Shown one piece after another: positions 1 to 8,085 of a stretch of 64,000 bases of DNA. How positions within the stretch are numbered: position 1 is the stretch's first letter; each line of letters begins with the position of its first letter. The DNA lies in assembly GCA_963668115.1 (NCBI GenBank), contig OY764147.1, forward strand, positions 124,001-188,000. The letters are read 5' to 3'. The position numbers and the translations under genes are program-made. A model generated the notes under the pieces. It was not told where the DNA came from, did not search any database, and saw only the letters and a program-made list of their open reading frames with translations. This DNA comes from Plut-88900 sp963668115. GTDB lineage: Bacteria > Chloroflexota > Dehalococcoidia > Plut-88900.

Positions 1-413
1 ACTTCCTCCACGCCCGCGGCGGTACTGAGGGCGGCCTCCATCTGGGCCTTTGGGAAGCACCTTTCGAGGAAACGGCGGCTCTGGGCTAGGGCCTGGGGAT
101 GGGAATAGACGACCTTGATGTCGTTTGCCTGGGCGCCGGGCTGGACGAGGAGGCAGTGGCGGATGGGGAGTACGACCTCGTACTTGATGGCGAGGTCCGA
201 GCCGTGGATGAGGAGGTCGAGGGTGTCGGTTACAGAGCCTTCAATGCTGTTCTCTATGGCGACGACGCCCTCTTCCACCATGCCGGATATGACGCCGGAG
301 CCCACGGCGGAGACGGAGGGAAGCGGCACCAGCTTAGCATTAGAGTCGTAGAGGAGGGCGGCTTCCTCGGTGAAGGTACCGGGGGGGCCGAGGAAGCCGA
401 GGCGCTTAGTCAT
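1..413 (-). CDS. pheA: Prephenate dehydratase, C-terminus cut by window edge
   Basis: Converts prephenate to phenylpyruvate in phenylalanine synthesis. This reading frame has no stop before base 1, so I translated it by hand. It shows the family N-terminus: GPPGTFTEEAA at residues 10-20 or so, ENSIEGSV at 54-61 and YSHPQALAQ at about 103-111. About 137 residues are visible; the rest of the catalytic domain and the ACT domain lie outside. The ATG at 411-413 overlaps the end of the upstream trkA gene (stop at 406-408) by 8 bases, so the two are very probably translated from one message. No AroQ chorismate mutase domain precedes it, so it is the monofunctional type. Confidence 0.9.
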   Translation of the reverse strand, partial: MTKRLGFLGPPGTFTEEAALLYDSNAKLVPLPSVSAVGSGVISGMVEEGVVAIENSIEGSVTDTLDLLIHGSDLAIKYEVVLPIRHCLLVQPGAQANDIKVVYSHPQALAQSRRFLERCFPKAQMEAALSTAAGVEE

Positions 414-1089
414 TGGAATCAGTGGAGGGTTCGCCGGTAAAGATGGAACGAAGGGCCTCCGTTTCATTCTCCGGGGATAGGGCGATAATATTGTCGTCCT
501 CGCTAAGGATGATGTCCGGCGCGGGCGCCCTGGCGGCGCCATTCTTGGCGATTACCAGAGTGATAAGCGCTCCGTCCGGGAGTTGCATTTCGTCCAAGCG
601 TTTCCCTTCGATCCCGCTGTCGGGGGGGATTTTGATGGAGACTAGTTCGGCACCCGACTCCTCGACCTCAAGGAGAGGCATGACGGAGCGTTCCGGGATT
701 TGGTGTTCTATGTTGGAGAGAACGATGTCGGTGACGCTGATGGTAACGTCCACGCCGAGCTTCTTGAAAAGGGGCTCGTTGCGGGGGTCGTTGATGGTGG
801 AAATGGTACGGGGAACACGGAATCTGGATTTGGCTATCTGGCAGGCGGTTAAGTTGTCCTTGTCGGCGCGTGTGGTGGCGATGAGGGTGTCGGCGCGGCC
901 TGCGCCGGCTAATTCAAGGACTGTTGCCTCGCAGCCGTCGCCACGAAGAATTACGTCTCCCAGCAGCCTTGAGAGTTCCTCTCCGCGCTCCCTGTCCCGT
1001 TCCACGATCAAGACTTCATGGGAGCGCAGCAAAAGGTCCTTGGCGAGGTTGAAGGACAGGGTGCCTCCGCCTACCAACAGAATGTACAA
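406..1089 (-). CDS. TrkA-type RCK potassium-transport regulator (TrkA_N + TrkA_C)
   Basis: Cytosolic regulator of potassium uptake or channel gating. The 227-residue protein has an N-terminal Rossmann fold starting VGGGTLSFNLA (the third glycine of GxGxxG is Ser here), the acidic end of strand 2 in VERDRE, and GDGCE/TTRADKDN motifs of the TrkA_N domain; residues from about 140 on form a TrkA_C domain (SIKIPPDSGIEGKRLDEM). It is one RCK unit, half of a classic TrkA. The second, shorter RCK gene lies 11 bases upstream and an ion channel further upstream, so these proteins may form a mixed gating ring. It overlaps pheA by 8 bases. Confidence 0.9.
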   Translation of the reverse strand: MYILLVGGGTLSFNLAKDLLLRSHEVLIVERDRERGEELSRLLGDVILRGDGCEATVLELAGAGRADTLIATTRADKDNLTACQIAKSRFRVPRTISTINDPRNEPLFKKLGVDVTISVTDIVLSNIEHQIPERSVMPLLEVEESGAELVSIKIPPDSGIEGKRLDEMQLPDGALITLVIAKNGAARAPAPDIILSEDDNIIALSPENETEALRSIFTGEPSTDSND

Positions 1090-1100
1090 ACTGCTCTATC

Positions 1101-1499
1101 CTATCTCTCTATGGCGTCTTTCAGGAGTTCCACCGTAACGGTTGTGGGTGTGACGGTCTCCACCCCCAAATCCCGGAACAAGTCTTTCTGGACGGGGTCA
1201 TAGACGCGACATACGACCTTTGGGACCCTGAACTGCACTTTGGCTTTCTGTGCGGCGAGGAGATTACAGGCGTCATCTTCGGTGGCGGCGATGAAGACAT
1301 CTGTATCATCAATGTCAGAGCGGACGAGGTCGTCGTCGTCCGTCCCGTCGCCGATAATAGCCTCGCCGCGAAAGCTAGGGCCAAGGAAGCGGAAGCTGTC
1401 CTCATCAATATCCAAAATAGTCACCTTGTGCCCCTCGGCGTCCAGCACGGTGCCGAGCCTTCCACCGACTCTGCCACACCCAACAATGACTATGTTCAT
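1101..1499 (-). CDS. Short TrkA_N (RCK Rossmann) protein without TrkA_C
   Basis: A 132-residue protein holding only the nucleotide-binding Rossmann domain: MNIVIVGCGRVGGRLG with an intact GxGxxG, LDIDEDSF after strand 2, GDGTDDDDL, and the closing PTTVTVELLKDAI. It lacks the TrkA_C ligand domain found in its downstream neighbour. It probably pairs with that neighbour and senses NAD(H) or ATP/ADP for a potassium transport protein (inference from the family). The gap to the downstream trkA gene is 11 bases, to the upstream usp gene 61 bases, all on the minus strand. Confidence 0.88.
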   Translation of the reverse strand: MNIVIVGCGRVGGRLGTVLDAEGHKVTILDIDEDSFRFLGPSFRGEAIIGDGTDDDDLVRSDIDDTDVFIAATEDDACNLLAAQKAKVQFRVPKVVCRVYDPVQKDLFRDLGVETVTPTTVTVELLKDAIER

Positions 1500-1560
1500 G
1501 GTGTAGTCCTAGTGTCTTCCCAGATATTCAATAGGTAGCTCCAAGGGTCGGGAGACAAGG

Positions 1561-1995
1561 CTAACCGGCACCGTTCATGGGGCCGCGGTAGAGCCAAACG
1601 TGACATCTTGCGTTTTCCAAGACGTAGGGCGCTGCACTGCCCAGAGTAAACTCACCGTATTTTCTCTCGTATAGAGTGTTCATGACGATGAGGTCGATGC
1701 GGCGGTCTGCGGCGGCCTTTACGACGCCGAGCCCGGAATGGCGGGCCTGGACTACCTCGGTCTGGACTGAGGTGTGCTGGCCCTTAGCGAGGCTTTCCAT
1801 ATAGTCAAGGACGGCTTCCGCCTTTCGGACTTCAAGACCCATCTCCGCATCCAAGGGCAAGGAGCGCGGCACCTCTATTACATAGAGGACGAAGACGGTA
1901 CCCTTGCTTTCCTGGGCGAACCTGCAAGCGAGGGCTACGGCTTCTTCGTCGGCGGTATTGCCATCCACGGCCACCATAATACGTCTGTAGATCAT
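1561..1995 (-). CDS. Universal stress protein (UspA family)
   Basis: A 144-residue single Usp domain. It begins MIYRRIMVAVDGNTADEEAVALACRFA, the usual first strand and helix of the fold, and ends with an ATP-binding-type loop region (MNTLYERKYGEFTLGSAAPYVL). The G-2X-G-9X-G(S/T) nucleotide signature is only partly kept, so ATP binding is uncertain. Usp proteins often sit beside channels and ion transporters as cytoplasmic regulators; here it lies between an ion channel (44 bases upstream) and RCK genes (61 bases downstream), which supports such a role. Confidence 0.88.
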   Translation of the reverse strand: MIYRRIMVAVDGNTADEEAVALACRFAQESKGTVFVLYVIEVPRSLPLDAEMGLEVRKAEAVLDYMESLAKGQHTSVQTEVVQARHSGLGVVKAAADRRIDLIVMNTLYERKYGEFTLGSAAPYVLENARCHVWLYRGPMNGAG

Positions 1996-2039
1996 TGCTT
2001 AGTATTTTAACTCGGGATTGGGGACAGGAGACTTTTCAA

Positions 2040-2627
2040 TCATCTGTTAGAGTTGCGCATTTTGATCTGCTCTATTCGGAGCGCAACGAGGTTACTGGTG
2101 GACTCCCTGAGGAGTTCCAATTCCTCCAGAGAAAGGTTGTCCAGGTCATCCAAGTTCCGCTTGATTGTGGTGATCAATTCGACCTCTGTGCGTTCGCGTC
2201 TGCGCATGAAGAAGACGGTGACGCTGGCGATTATGGCACCGTAAAACATAATGGTGCCGATAATGGACCAGCCTCCACCGACGATGCCGCCCCAGAGGGT
2301 CTCGGGCCGCCAGCTATTACCGGCGGTCTGCATGGTGAAGATGGCCCACCACAGGGCATCCACGAAGTTTTCTACGTTGGGGTTGGCGGCCCTTTCCAAA
2401 AAATAGATTAGGGTGGCTACGATGCCGGCCGTGAAGGCCACAACGGACAGCGAAATGAGGAGCGGGGTCTCGGTGAAAATCACCTTTCCAAAATTCAATA
2501 TACCTGGAAGCCTGGGTCTCAGGCGAAGCTGAGGATTGGAACGGACTCTTCGGCGAAGAACATCCTCGCCGGGTCTTTCTGAGCCAAGGCGCTCGAATTG
2601 GTTATCCCTGGGGCGGGTTCGATTCAC
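2040..2627 (-). CDS. Two-TM ion channel (Ion_trans_2 fold) with non-canonical TAGNSW filter
   Basis: A 195-residue membrane protein with a basic N-terminal tail (1-50), TM1 at about 56-77, a pore helix ALWWAIFTMQ at 91-100, a filter-position segment TAGNSW at 101-106, TM2 at about 117-140 and a charged helical tail. The layout is that of two-TM potassium channels, but the TVGYGD filter is replaced by TAGNSW, so selectivity cannot be assumed. It has no RCK domain of its own; two RCK proteins are encoded downstream in the same operon, suggesting a channel with separately encoded gating subunits. It is the first gene of the minus-strand operon leading to pheA. Confidence 0.8.
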   Translation of the reverse strand: MNRTRPRDNQFERLGSERPGEDVLRRRVRSNPQLRLRPRLPGILNFGKVIFTETPLLISLSVVAFTAGIVATLIYFLERAANPNVENFVDALWWAIFTMQTAGNSWRPETLWGGIVGGGWSIIGTIMFYGAIIASVTVFFMRRRERTEVELITTIKRNLDDLDNLSLEELELLRESTSNLVALRIEQIKMRNSNR

Positions 2628-2760
2628 AGAATCCTCTCTTCCGGGGGGATGTCATTATAGGCTTGCGATATTTTGTCACGCAATGCGGAGGGGAACATTG
2701 ACCGGCGATGTATGGGTAGCAGGCCTTTGCCACTTGGGAACCTCCCGGTAGACTAGCCGG

Positions 2761-3042
2761 ATGAGCGATTCCGTAAAACTTACGGCGGTGGTCAGGGGCC
2801 GGGTGCAGGGAGTGTACTTCAGGTATTTCGTGCAGAACGAGGCCAGGGAGAGGGGACTGACCGGGTACGCGTACAACCGGGCGGACGGCAGTTCCGTGGA
2901 GGTAGTTGCGGAGGGGTCAAGAACGGAGTTGGAAGGTTTGTTGGCCCGGCTCCACGCAGGGCCTCCGGCTGCGAGGGTGGAAGCTGTGGAGGTTTGCTGG
3001 TCGGAGGCGGAGGGGCGGTATGTCGGGTTCAGGGTGGGCTAG
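2761..3042 (+). CDS. acyP: Acylphosphatase
   Basis: A 93-residue protein that hydrolyses carboxyl-phosphate bonds. It has the full family signature: VRGRVQGVYFRYF at about residues 10-22, with the phosphate-binding loop and catalytic Arg, and YNRADGSSVEVVAEG at about 38-52 with the catalytic Asn. Length is standard for the family. It is convergent with moeA, with only about 10 bases between the stops. Confidence 0.93.
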   Translation: MSDSVKLTAVVRGRVQGVYFRYFVQNEARERGLTGYAYNRADGSSVEVVAEGSRTELEGLLARLHAGPPAARVEAVEVCWSEAEGRYVGFRVG

Positions 3043-3052
3043 GGAGTCGGCG

Positions 3053-4339
3053 CTAGACTCCCCAGTCAAGCATCTGGACTTGGACCGTATCGCCCGCACT
3101 CACGGAGTCTACGTCCTCAGGGACGATGGCCAGGCCGTTAGCCAGAGACATGGAGGTCAGTATACCCGAGCCCTGGGGACCGGTCGTGCGGGCGTAATAC
3201 TTACCGTTTCGCTTGGTGACTACGGCTCGGGCGAAGATGCGGCGTGCATCCGTGTTGATGATAGAGTCTTCCATGACGGCCTCTACGGTGGGTTTGGCCA
3301 GATCTTTCTTGCCCTGCATTTTAAGCAAGGCGGGACGCCCGAACTGCTCAAAAGCGATCATGGAGCTGACGGGGTTGCCGGGCAGTCCCAGGTGGGGCAC
3401 CTCGCGCATCAGCCCTGAAGTATCCCGGGTCTTGAGGAGGCCAAAGGCGAGGGGTCGGGCGGGCTTCATCTTGACCATCCAGAAGGCGATTTCACCTTCC
3501 TGGGCGAGGACGTCCTTGACGATGTCGTAGTCGCCCTTGGACACGCCTGCAGAGGTAATCACCATGTCGGCGTCTACGCCTTCGGCAATCTTTGCCTGGA
3601 GGGAGTCCATGTTGTCCCGGGCGATGCCGAGTACCTTGGGGATGCCGCCGTAGCGCAATACGAGGCCGGCGACGCTGTAGTTGTTGCTGTTGTAGATCTT
3701 GCCCGGGGCGAGGGCCTCCCCGACCTCCAGAAGCTCGTCACCGGTGGCGAGAACGGAGACGACGGGCTTGCGGTAGACCTTCACGGTCGGTTTGCCGAGG
3801 GAGGCGAGGACTCCGACCTCGGCGGGGCGAAGAACAGTGCCGGCCTTGATGATGACCGTTCCGGGGACAACGTCCTCTCCAGCGCGGCGGATGTTGGAGC
3901 CGATCTTCCAGGCCTTGCGGATGCCGATTTCGCTGATGTTGCCGGGGCCGGGTCTTGGACTGCGGTCCAGTTCGTCGGTGTCTTCGAAGGGGACAATGGT
4001 GTCGGCACCGTCGGGCATGGGGGCGCCGGTCATAATCCTGATGGCGACGCCTTCGGACACGGCCTTGACGGCGATTTTGCCTGCGGGAAGCTCCTCGATG
4101 ACCTTGAGGTTGACCGGGGAGTGGGGGGAGGCGGACAGGATGTCGTCCCAGCGGACGGCGTATCCGTCCATGGCGGTGTTGTCGCGGGGAGGGATGGAGA
4201 ATTCTGAGACTGCATCTTCAGCCAAGACCTGCCCAAGGGAATCCAAGAGGGGTTTCTCCTCGACGCTAAGCCTGTCAACGTAACCCAGGATCTTCTCCAG
4301 GGCCTCCTCCACCGTAAGCCAGCCCAAGACCATTTTCAT
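3053..4339 (-). CDS. moeA: Molybdopterin molybdenumtransferase
   Basis: Inserts molybdate into adenylylated molybdopterin in the last step of molybdenum cofactor synthesis. The 428 residues follow the family order: N-terminal MoeA domain with PPRDNTAMDGYAVR at about 50-63 and MTGAPMPDGADTIVPFED, then the MPT-binding domain with TGDELL, IYNSNNY, TSAGVSKGDYD and LGLPGNPVSSMIAFEQF, then the C-terminal MoeA_C domain. No other cofactor-synthesis gene and no obvious molybdoenzyme is in the window. It is divergent from the sdhA-like operon, with which it shares a 150-base intergenic region. Confidence 0.93.
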   Translation of the reverse strand: MKMVLGWLTVEEALEKILGYVDRLSVEEKPLLDSLGQVLAEDAVSEFSIPPRDNTAMDGYAVRWDDILSASPHSPVNLKVIEELPAGKIAVKAVSEGVAIRIMTGAPMPDGADTIVPFEDTDELDRSPRPGPGNISEIGIRKAWKIGSNIRRAGEDVVPGTVIIKAGTVLRPAEVGVLASLGKPTVKVYRKPVVSVLATGDELLEVGEALAPGKIYNSNNYSVAGLVLRYGGIPKVLGIARDNMDSLQAKIAEGVDADMVITSAGVSKGDYDIVKDVLAQEGEIAFWMVKMKPARPLAFGLLKTRDTSGLMREVPHLGLPGNPVSSMIAFEQFGRPALLKMQGKKDLAKPTVEAVMEDSIINTDARRIFARAVVTKRNGKYYARTTGPQGSGILTSMSLANGLAIVPEDVDSVSAGDTVQVQMLDWGV

Positions 4340-4404
4340 TAACCTCCAGCGGGAATGACGGGAACCGGAGATATGATATCACGAGCAAATTATGCCTGAG
4401 ACTT

Positions 4405-4434
4405 TTGACACCCGACCCAGGCATTAAATATAAT
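4405..4434 (+). promoter_or_regulatory. Consensus sigma-70 type promoter of the sdhA-like operon
   Basis: TTGACA at 4405-4410 and TATAAT at 4429-4434 are separated by 18 bases. Both hexamers are perfect consensus. Transcription would start near 4441, about 50 bases before the start codon at 4491. Confidence 0.8.
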
Positions 4435-4490
4435 CCCCGCGCGGTCACCCCCAGATGAAACCGCCGCATTTTCCCTTACAGGAGGAGCCA

Positions 4491-6113
4491 TTGCCTCGAT
4501 ATGACGTAGTAGTAGTTGGCGGAGGCTTCGCCGGTATGAGCGCCGCGCTGTCGGCTCGGGAGCAGGGTGCGAGCGTCTGCATAGTCACCAAGCAGCATCC
4601 TTTACGCAGCCATTCGTCGGGTGCGCAGAGCGGGATAAATGCGGGGCTGAGGGGGGCGGATGCGTGGGAGTCTCACGGGATGGATACGGTGAAGGCGGGG
4701 GCTTACTTGTCCGATCAGGATGTAGTTGAGAATATCTGCCAGGAGGCGGCTGCCCGAGTCATTGCCCTTGAGCACATGGGTGTGCCCTTCGACCGGAATG
4801 GGGATGGCAGGATCGACCAGATAAAATTCCCGGCATCTTCCGAAGCTCGCACCTGCTATTGCAGCGACGCCACGGGGCACAACATTCTGCAGACCCTCTA
4901 CGAGCAGGTGTTGAGGATGCAAATTCCCGTACACCACGACTGCTCGGCGGTATCTCTGATCATGATGGACGATGGGACTTGCCAAGGGGTGTTTGCACGG
5001 AGCCTGAGGGACGGTTCGCTGATTGCGTTTTCCTCGGGGTCGGTGGTGCTGGCAACAGGTGGAATGGGTCGCATGTACCTGGACAACACGGCATCCACGG
5101 CTTCTACCGGCGACGGCATGGCGATGGCATACCGAGCTGGCGCGGCATTGCGGGACATGGAGATGGTGCAGTTTGCTCCCACTGCCCTCGCTCCCAACGG
5201 CATCCTGATAACCGCGGCAGCAAGGGGTGAAGGTGCCGTGTTAGTTGGGTCCAACGATGCACAACTGGACTCTCTCGCCGGTTCCGACGCAGTGTCGCAG
5301 GCCGTTGCCAGAGAGCTTGCGAACGGGGATGTCCGTTTGGACTTCAAGGGGGTAGACTCGGAACGGCTCTCCGAGACTCGTTTACTAATCAAAGACCTCG
5401 CCGGTATTGACATAAGCAAAGATTCAGTCTCCGTGAGATCGGTGATGCATCGGCCCATTGGTGGGATCAAGATAGACGGTTCCGGGTCGACAGGGGTGGC
5501 AGGCCTATATGCCGCCGGTGAGTGTGCGAACTCGGGACTAAACGGTGCAAACCGGCTTGGCGGCAATGCCCTGTTGGAAAGTGTTGTGGTGGGTCGTAAG
5601 GCAGGAGAGTCGGCGGCGGGGCACGCGGGGTCTGTCGGGCCAGCACCCGACTTGGTCTCCCATCAGGCTGATGAGGAGAGGAAAGTAGCAGCAATCGTAG
5701 CCCGGGGTAAGAACGGCGAGTCCTCAGGTCTCATCCGGCGAGAACTCGCTTCTCTGATGCAGGAGAGTGTGGGCATTTTCCGAAACGGCTCTGGACTCAG
5801 TGAGGCCGCGGCAAAACTGGCGACGCTGAAGGTGAGGTGCGGTGCGGTTGGAGTGAATGGGCCTGCCTCTGGTTACAGCACGGAAATCGATTCAATAATC
5901 GAACTAGGGAACATGCTGGACGTTGCGGAGGTGATTGCAGCCTCGGCGCTGGCGCGGGAGGAAAGCCGTGGGTCACACGCCCGGACGGACTTCCCCAACA
6001 GGGACGATGAGAACTGGTTGAAACACACCGTGGCCCGGGGTTCGGGCGACGGGGTTAAACTGGACTACGAACCCGTAACGGTCACCAGATGGAAACCGGA
6101 AGGGAGCAGCTAG
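4491..6113 (+). CDS. SdhA/FrdA-like flavoprotein subunit with altered active site
   Basis: FAD protein of the succinate dehydrogenase/fumarate reductase/L-aspartate oxidase family, 540 residues. I chose the TTG at 4491: it is preceded by AGGAGG at 4480-4485 and gives MPRYDVVVVGGGFAG; an in-frame ATG at 4455 would add 12 unlikely residues. The dinucleotide fold and RSHSSGAQSGINAGL (the His used for covalent FAD in relatives) are present, as are HRPIGG (His320) and GANRLGGNALL (Arg355). However the family HPT motif reads FAPT (Ala229) and the PRD motif of the catalytic Arg reads GSD (Ser265). The stop abuts the next gene's start. The substrate is therefore open; see findings. Confidence 0.85.
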   Translation: MPRYDVVVVGGGFAGMSAALSAREQGASVCIVTKQHPLRSHSSGAQSGINAGLRGADAWESHGMDTVKAGAYLSDQDVVENICQEAAARVIALEHMGVPFDRNGDGRIDQIKFPASSEARTCYCSDATGHNILQTLYEQVLRMQIPVHHDCSAVSLIMMDDGTCQGVFARSLRDGSLIAFSSGSVVLATGGMGRMYLDNTASTASTGDGMAMAYRAGAALRDMEMVQFAPTALAPNGILITAAARGEGAVLVGSNDAQLDSLAGSDAVSQAVARELANGDVRLDFKGVDSERLSETRLLIKDLAGIDISKDSVSVRSVMHRPIGGIKIDGSGSTGVAGLYAAGECANSGLNGANRLGGNALLESVVVGRKAGESAAGHAGSVGPAPDLVSHQADEERKVAAIVARGKNGESSGLIRRELASLMQESVGIFRNGSGLSEAAAKLATLKVRCGAVGVNGPASGYSTEIDSIIELGNMLDVAEVIAASALAREESRGSHARTDFPNRDDENWLKHTVARGSGDGVKLDYEPVTVTRWKPEGSS

Positions 6114-7070
6114 ATGCAGGTGAATCTGAATGTAAGGCGTTACGATCCCGTGTCGAACGGGAACGGGAGTCGGCAGACGTACTCGGTGGAAGTGGAAGAG
6201 CAGAGCACGGTGCTAGATGTGCTAATCCAGGTGCGGGATGAACAGGACGCGACGCTGTCGTTTCGGGGCTCGTGTCGGACGGGTTTCTGCGGCGACTGCA
6301 CGATGAGGGTCAACGGCAAGGCTAAATGGGCATGCCGGATGCCGGTCTCCAAGGCGCAGGTGGACGGGGAGATAACCCTTGATCCCCCTCGCCTCGTTAA
6401 GGGCTTGAAGGACCTGGTCTATGATCAGGAGGAGTTCCTGTTCGACAAATATGCGGCTACCAAGCCGTGGATAGAGCCGTCACCGCCTGGACCAACAGAA
6501 GAGCACATTGTCTCCCAGGAGAAGATCAAGGAACTCCAGGAGGCCTCCAGCTGCACCCTGTGCGGGATGTGCGACGAAGGTTGCACGGTGCTGATTATAG
6601 ACAAATCGTTCCTCGGGCCGGCGGCGTTGACGCGGGCCTTCAAGCCGGTGGCCGACCCCCGTGACAAGGTAATCGAGAGGCGGCTATCGGAACTGAGCGA
6701 GAAGAGGGGGATGTGGGACTGCGTGCACTGTTTCGAGGCGACGGAGCACTGTCCCAAGGGGATCGACCCGACGGACAGGATCCTGTCGTTGAGGGACGAG
6801 GCGATAAAGAGGGGAATCGGCACCCCGAGGGTGGTGCGACACAATGACAGCTTCGCCAAGTCGATTAAGTCGAGCGGGTGGCTGGACGAAGCCCGCCTTG
6901 CCATCGAGAGTGAAGGCCTGACCAACATCGGAGGGCTGATGCATCTAGTCCCGACGGCCGCGAAGGCTATGGCCCACCGCAAGGCGCCTTTGCCCTATCT
7001 GCACAAGAAGAGACCGGGTTCCAAGCACATCAAGCGGATCTTTGAGAAGTGGGAGAAAGACAGCAAATGA
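6114..7070 (+). CDS. SdhB/FrdB-like iron-sulfur subunit
   Basis: A 318-residue electron carrier partner of the upstream flavoprotein. The N-terminal ferredoxin domain carries 2Fe-2S ligands Cys54, 59, 62 and 74 (CRTGFCGDC...C). The C-terminal dicluster domain has CTLCGMCDEGC (Cys147, 150, 153, 157) and then CVHCFEATEHCPKG (Cys203, 206, 213). The latter spacing is C-x2-C-x6-C, whereas ordinary SdhB/FrdB has C-x5-C-x3-C, so the second cluster is ligated differently. About 60 extra residues follow the last cluster, with LMHLVPTAAKAM and a basic tail. The start codon directly follows the flavoprotein stop. Confidence 0.9.
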   Translation: MQVNLNVRRYDPVSNGNGSRQTYSVEVEEQSTVLDVLIQVRDEQDATLSFRGSCRTGFCGDCTMRVNGKAKWACRMPVSKAQVDGEITLDPPRLVKGLKDLVYDQEEFLFDKYAATKPWIEPSPPGPTEEHIVSQEKIKELQEASSCTLCGMCDEGCTVLIIDKSFLGPAALTRAFKPVADPRDKVIERRLSELSEKRGMWDCVHCFEATEHCPKGIDPTDRILSLRDEAIKRGIGTPRVVRHNDSFAKSIKSSGWLDEARLAIESEGLTNIGGLMHLVPTAAKAMAHRKAPLPYLHKKRPGSKHIKRIFEKWEKDSK

Positions 7071-7951
7071 GATATGCATTTTACCCGGGCTGCGTAGCCA
7101 AAGGCGGTTGCCCCGAGCTCTACCCGGCTGCGATTAAGGTAGCCGAAAAGCTGGGAATTGAATTATTCGAGATGAAGGATGTCGGGTGTACGGGGGCGGG
7201 GGTGCTGAGCAGGGAGGTGTCGGACCCGATTAACGCCCGGACGCTGGCGAAGGCCGAGGCCATGGGCCTTCCGATAATGACGATCTGCAGCACCTGCCAG
7301 GGGTGTCTAATGCAGGCTAACCATCGCTTGGTTATTGACCCAGAGTACCGAGCCAAGATCAACCGCGAATACCTGGCTGAGGAAGGTCTCGAATACAGGG
7401 GCACAACGGACGTGAAGCACTTCCTGTGGGTCCTGGACGAAGACTACGGGCTGGACAAGCTGCAGGAGATGGTGGTGAATCCGCTCGAGGAGCTCAATGT
7501 CGCTGCCTTCTACGGCTGCTACCTGCGTCGTCCACCGGAGGTTGTGGTGCCAAAGGGCAAGGAGAGCAGGAAGGTGTCGTTGGAGAACGCAATCAAGGCT
7601 CTCGGGGGCAATGTTGTCGCGACAAAGGGCAAAGGGAAGTGCTGTGGGTTCCCGATCCTGTATCCCAACGAGCGCAACAGCCTGGAGATGTGCGGGACTC
7701 ACACACTGGAGGCCAAGGACAAGGGCGCCGACGCAATGGTTACCCCCTGCCCGCTATGCCACCTGGAACTGGATGGGACGCAGAGTCGGGCGGAGCAGCA
7801 TAAGGGGAAGAAGATAAACTTGCCGGTGCTGCATCTGCCACAGCTCGTCGGGCTGGCGCTCGGGTTCAGCCCGAAGGAGATGGAGATGCAGAGGCACCTG
7901 GTGTCGACTGCGCCGGTGGAGGAGAAGGCGAAGAGGAAGGCAGAGGTCTAG
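7067..7951 (+). CDS. HdrB/SdhE-like CCG-domain protein
   Basis: A 294-residue protein with two CCG (cysteine-rich) domains, as in heterodisulfide reductase subunit B and the SdhE subunit of archaeal-type succinate dehydrogenases. It begins MRYAFYPGCVAKGGCPELY; the first half holds DVGCTGAG and CSTCQGC, the second FYGCYLRRPP, GKCCGFPILYP and TPCPLCHLELD. I place the start at the ATG of an ATGA overlap with the upstream stop (7067), not the GTG at 7049. Such domains bind non-cubane or 4Fe-4S clusters and often contact the membrane or quinone. Its place right after an SdhAB pair suggests it replaces SdhCD-type anchors. Confidence 0.88.
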   Translation: MRYAFYPGCVAKGGCPELYPAAIKVAEKLGIELFEMKDVGCTGAGVLSREVSDPINARTLAKAEAMGLPIMTICSTCQGCLMQANHRLVIDPEYRAKINREYLAEEGLEYRGTTDVKHFLWVLDEDYGLDKLQEMVVNPLEELNVAAFYGCYLRRPPEVVVPKGKESRKVSLENAIKALGGNVVATKGKGKCCGFPILYPNERNSLEMCGTHTLEAKDKGADAMVTPCPLCHLELDGTQSRAEQHKGKKINLPVLHLPQLVGLALGFSPKEMEMQRHLVSTAPVEEKAKRKAEV

Positions 7952-7969
7952 GGAAATCCAGAAAACTGA

Positions 7970-8015
7970 GCTAACCAGGAGGGGGTCGCCACGGGCGGCC
8001 CCTTCGCTTGTTAGC
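7970..8015 (+). promoter_or_regulatory. Nested hairpin between two operon genes
   Basis: An outer stem GCTAAC (7970-7975)/GTTAGC (8010-8015) encloses an inner 9-pair stem 7982-7990/7994-8002 with a 3-base loop. No U-tract follows, so it is more likely an RNA processing or stability element, or an attenuator, than a simple terminator. It lies in the 134-base gap before the membrane Fe-S gene. Confidence 0.4.
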
Positions 8016-8085
8016 GGAGTTTGGGGCGTGCTACACTCGCGGCCCGGTTTCTGCTCGTACATCCCCTTCAGGAGACACAAAAAAC

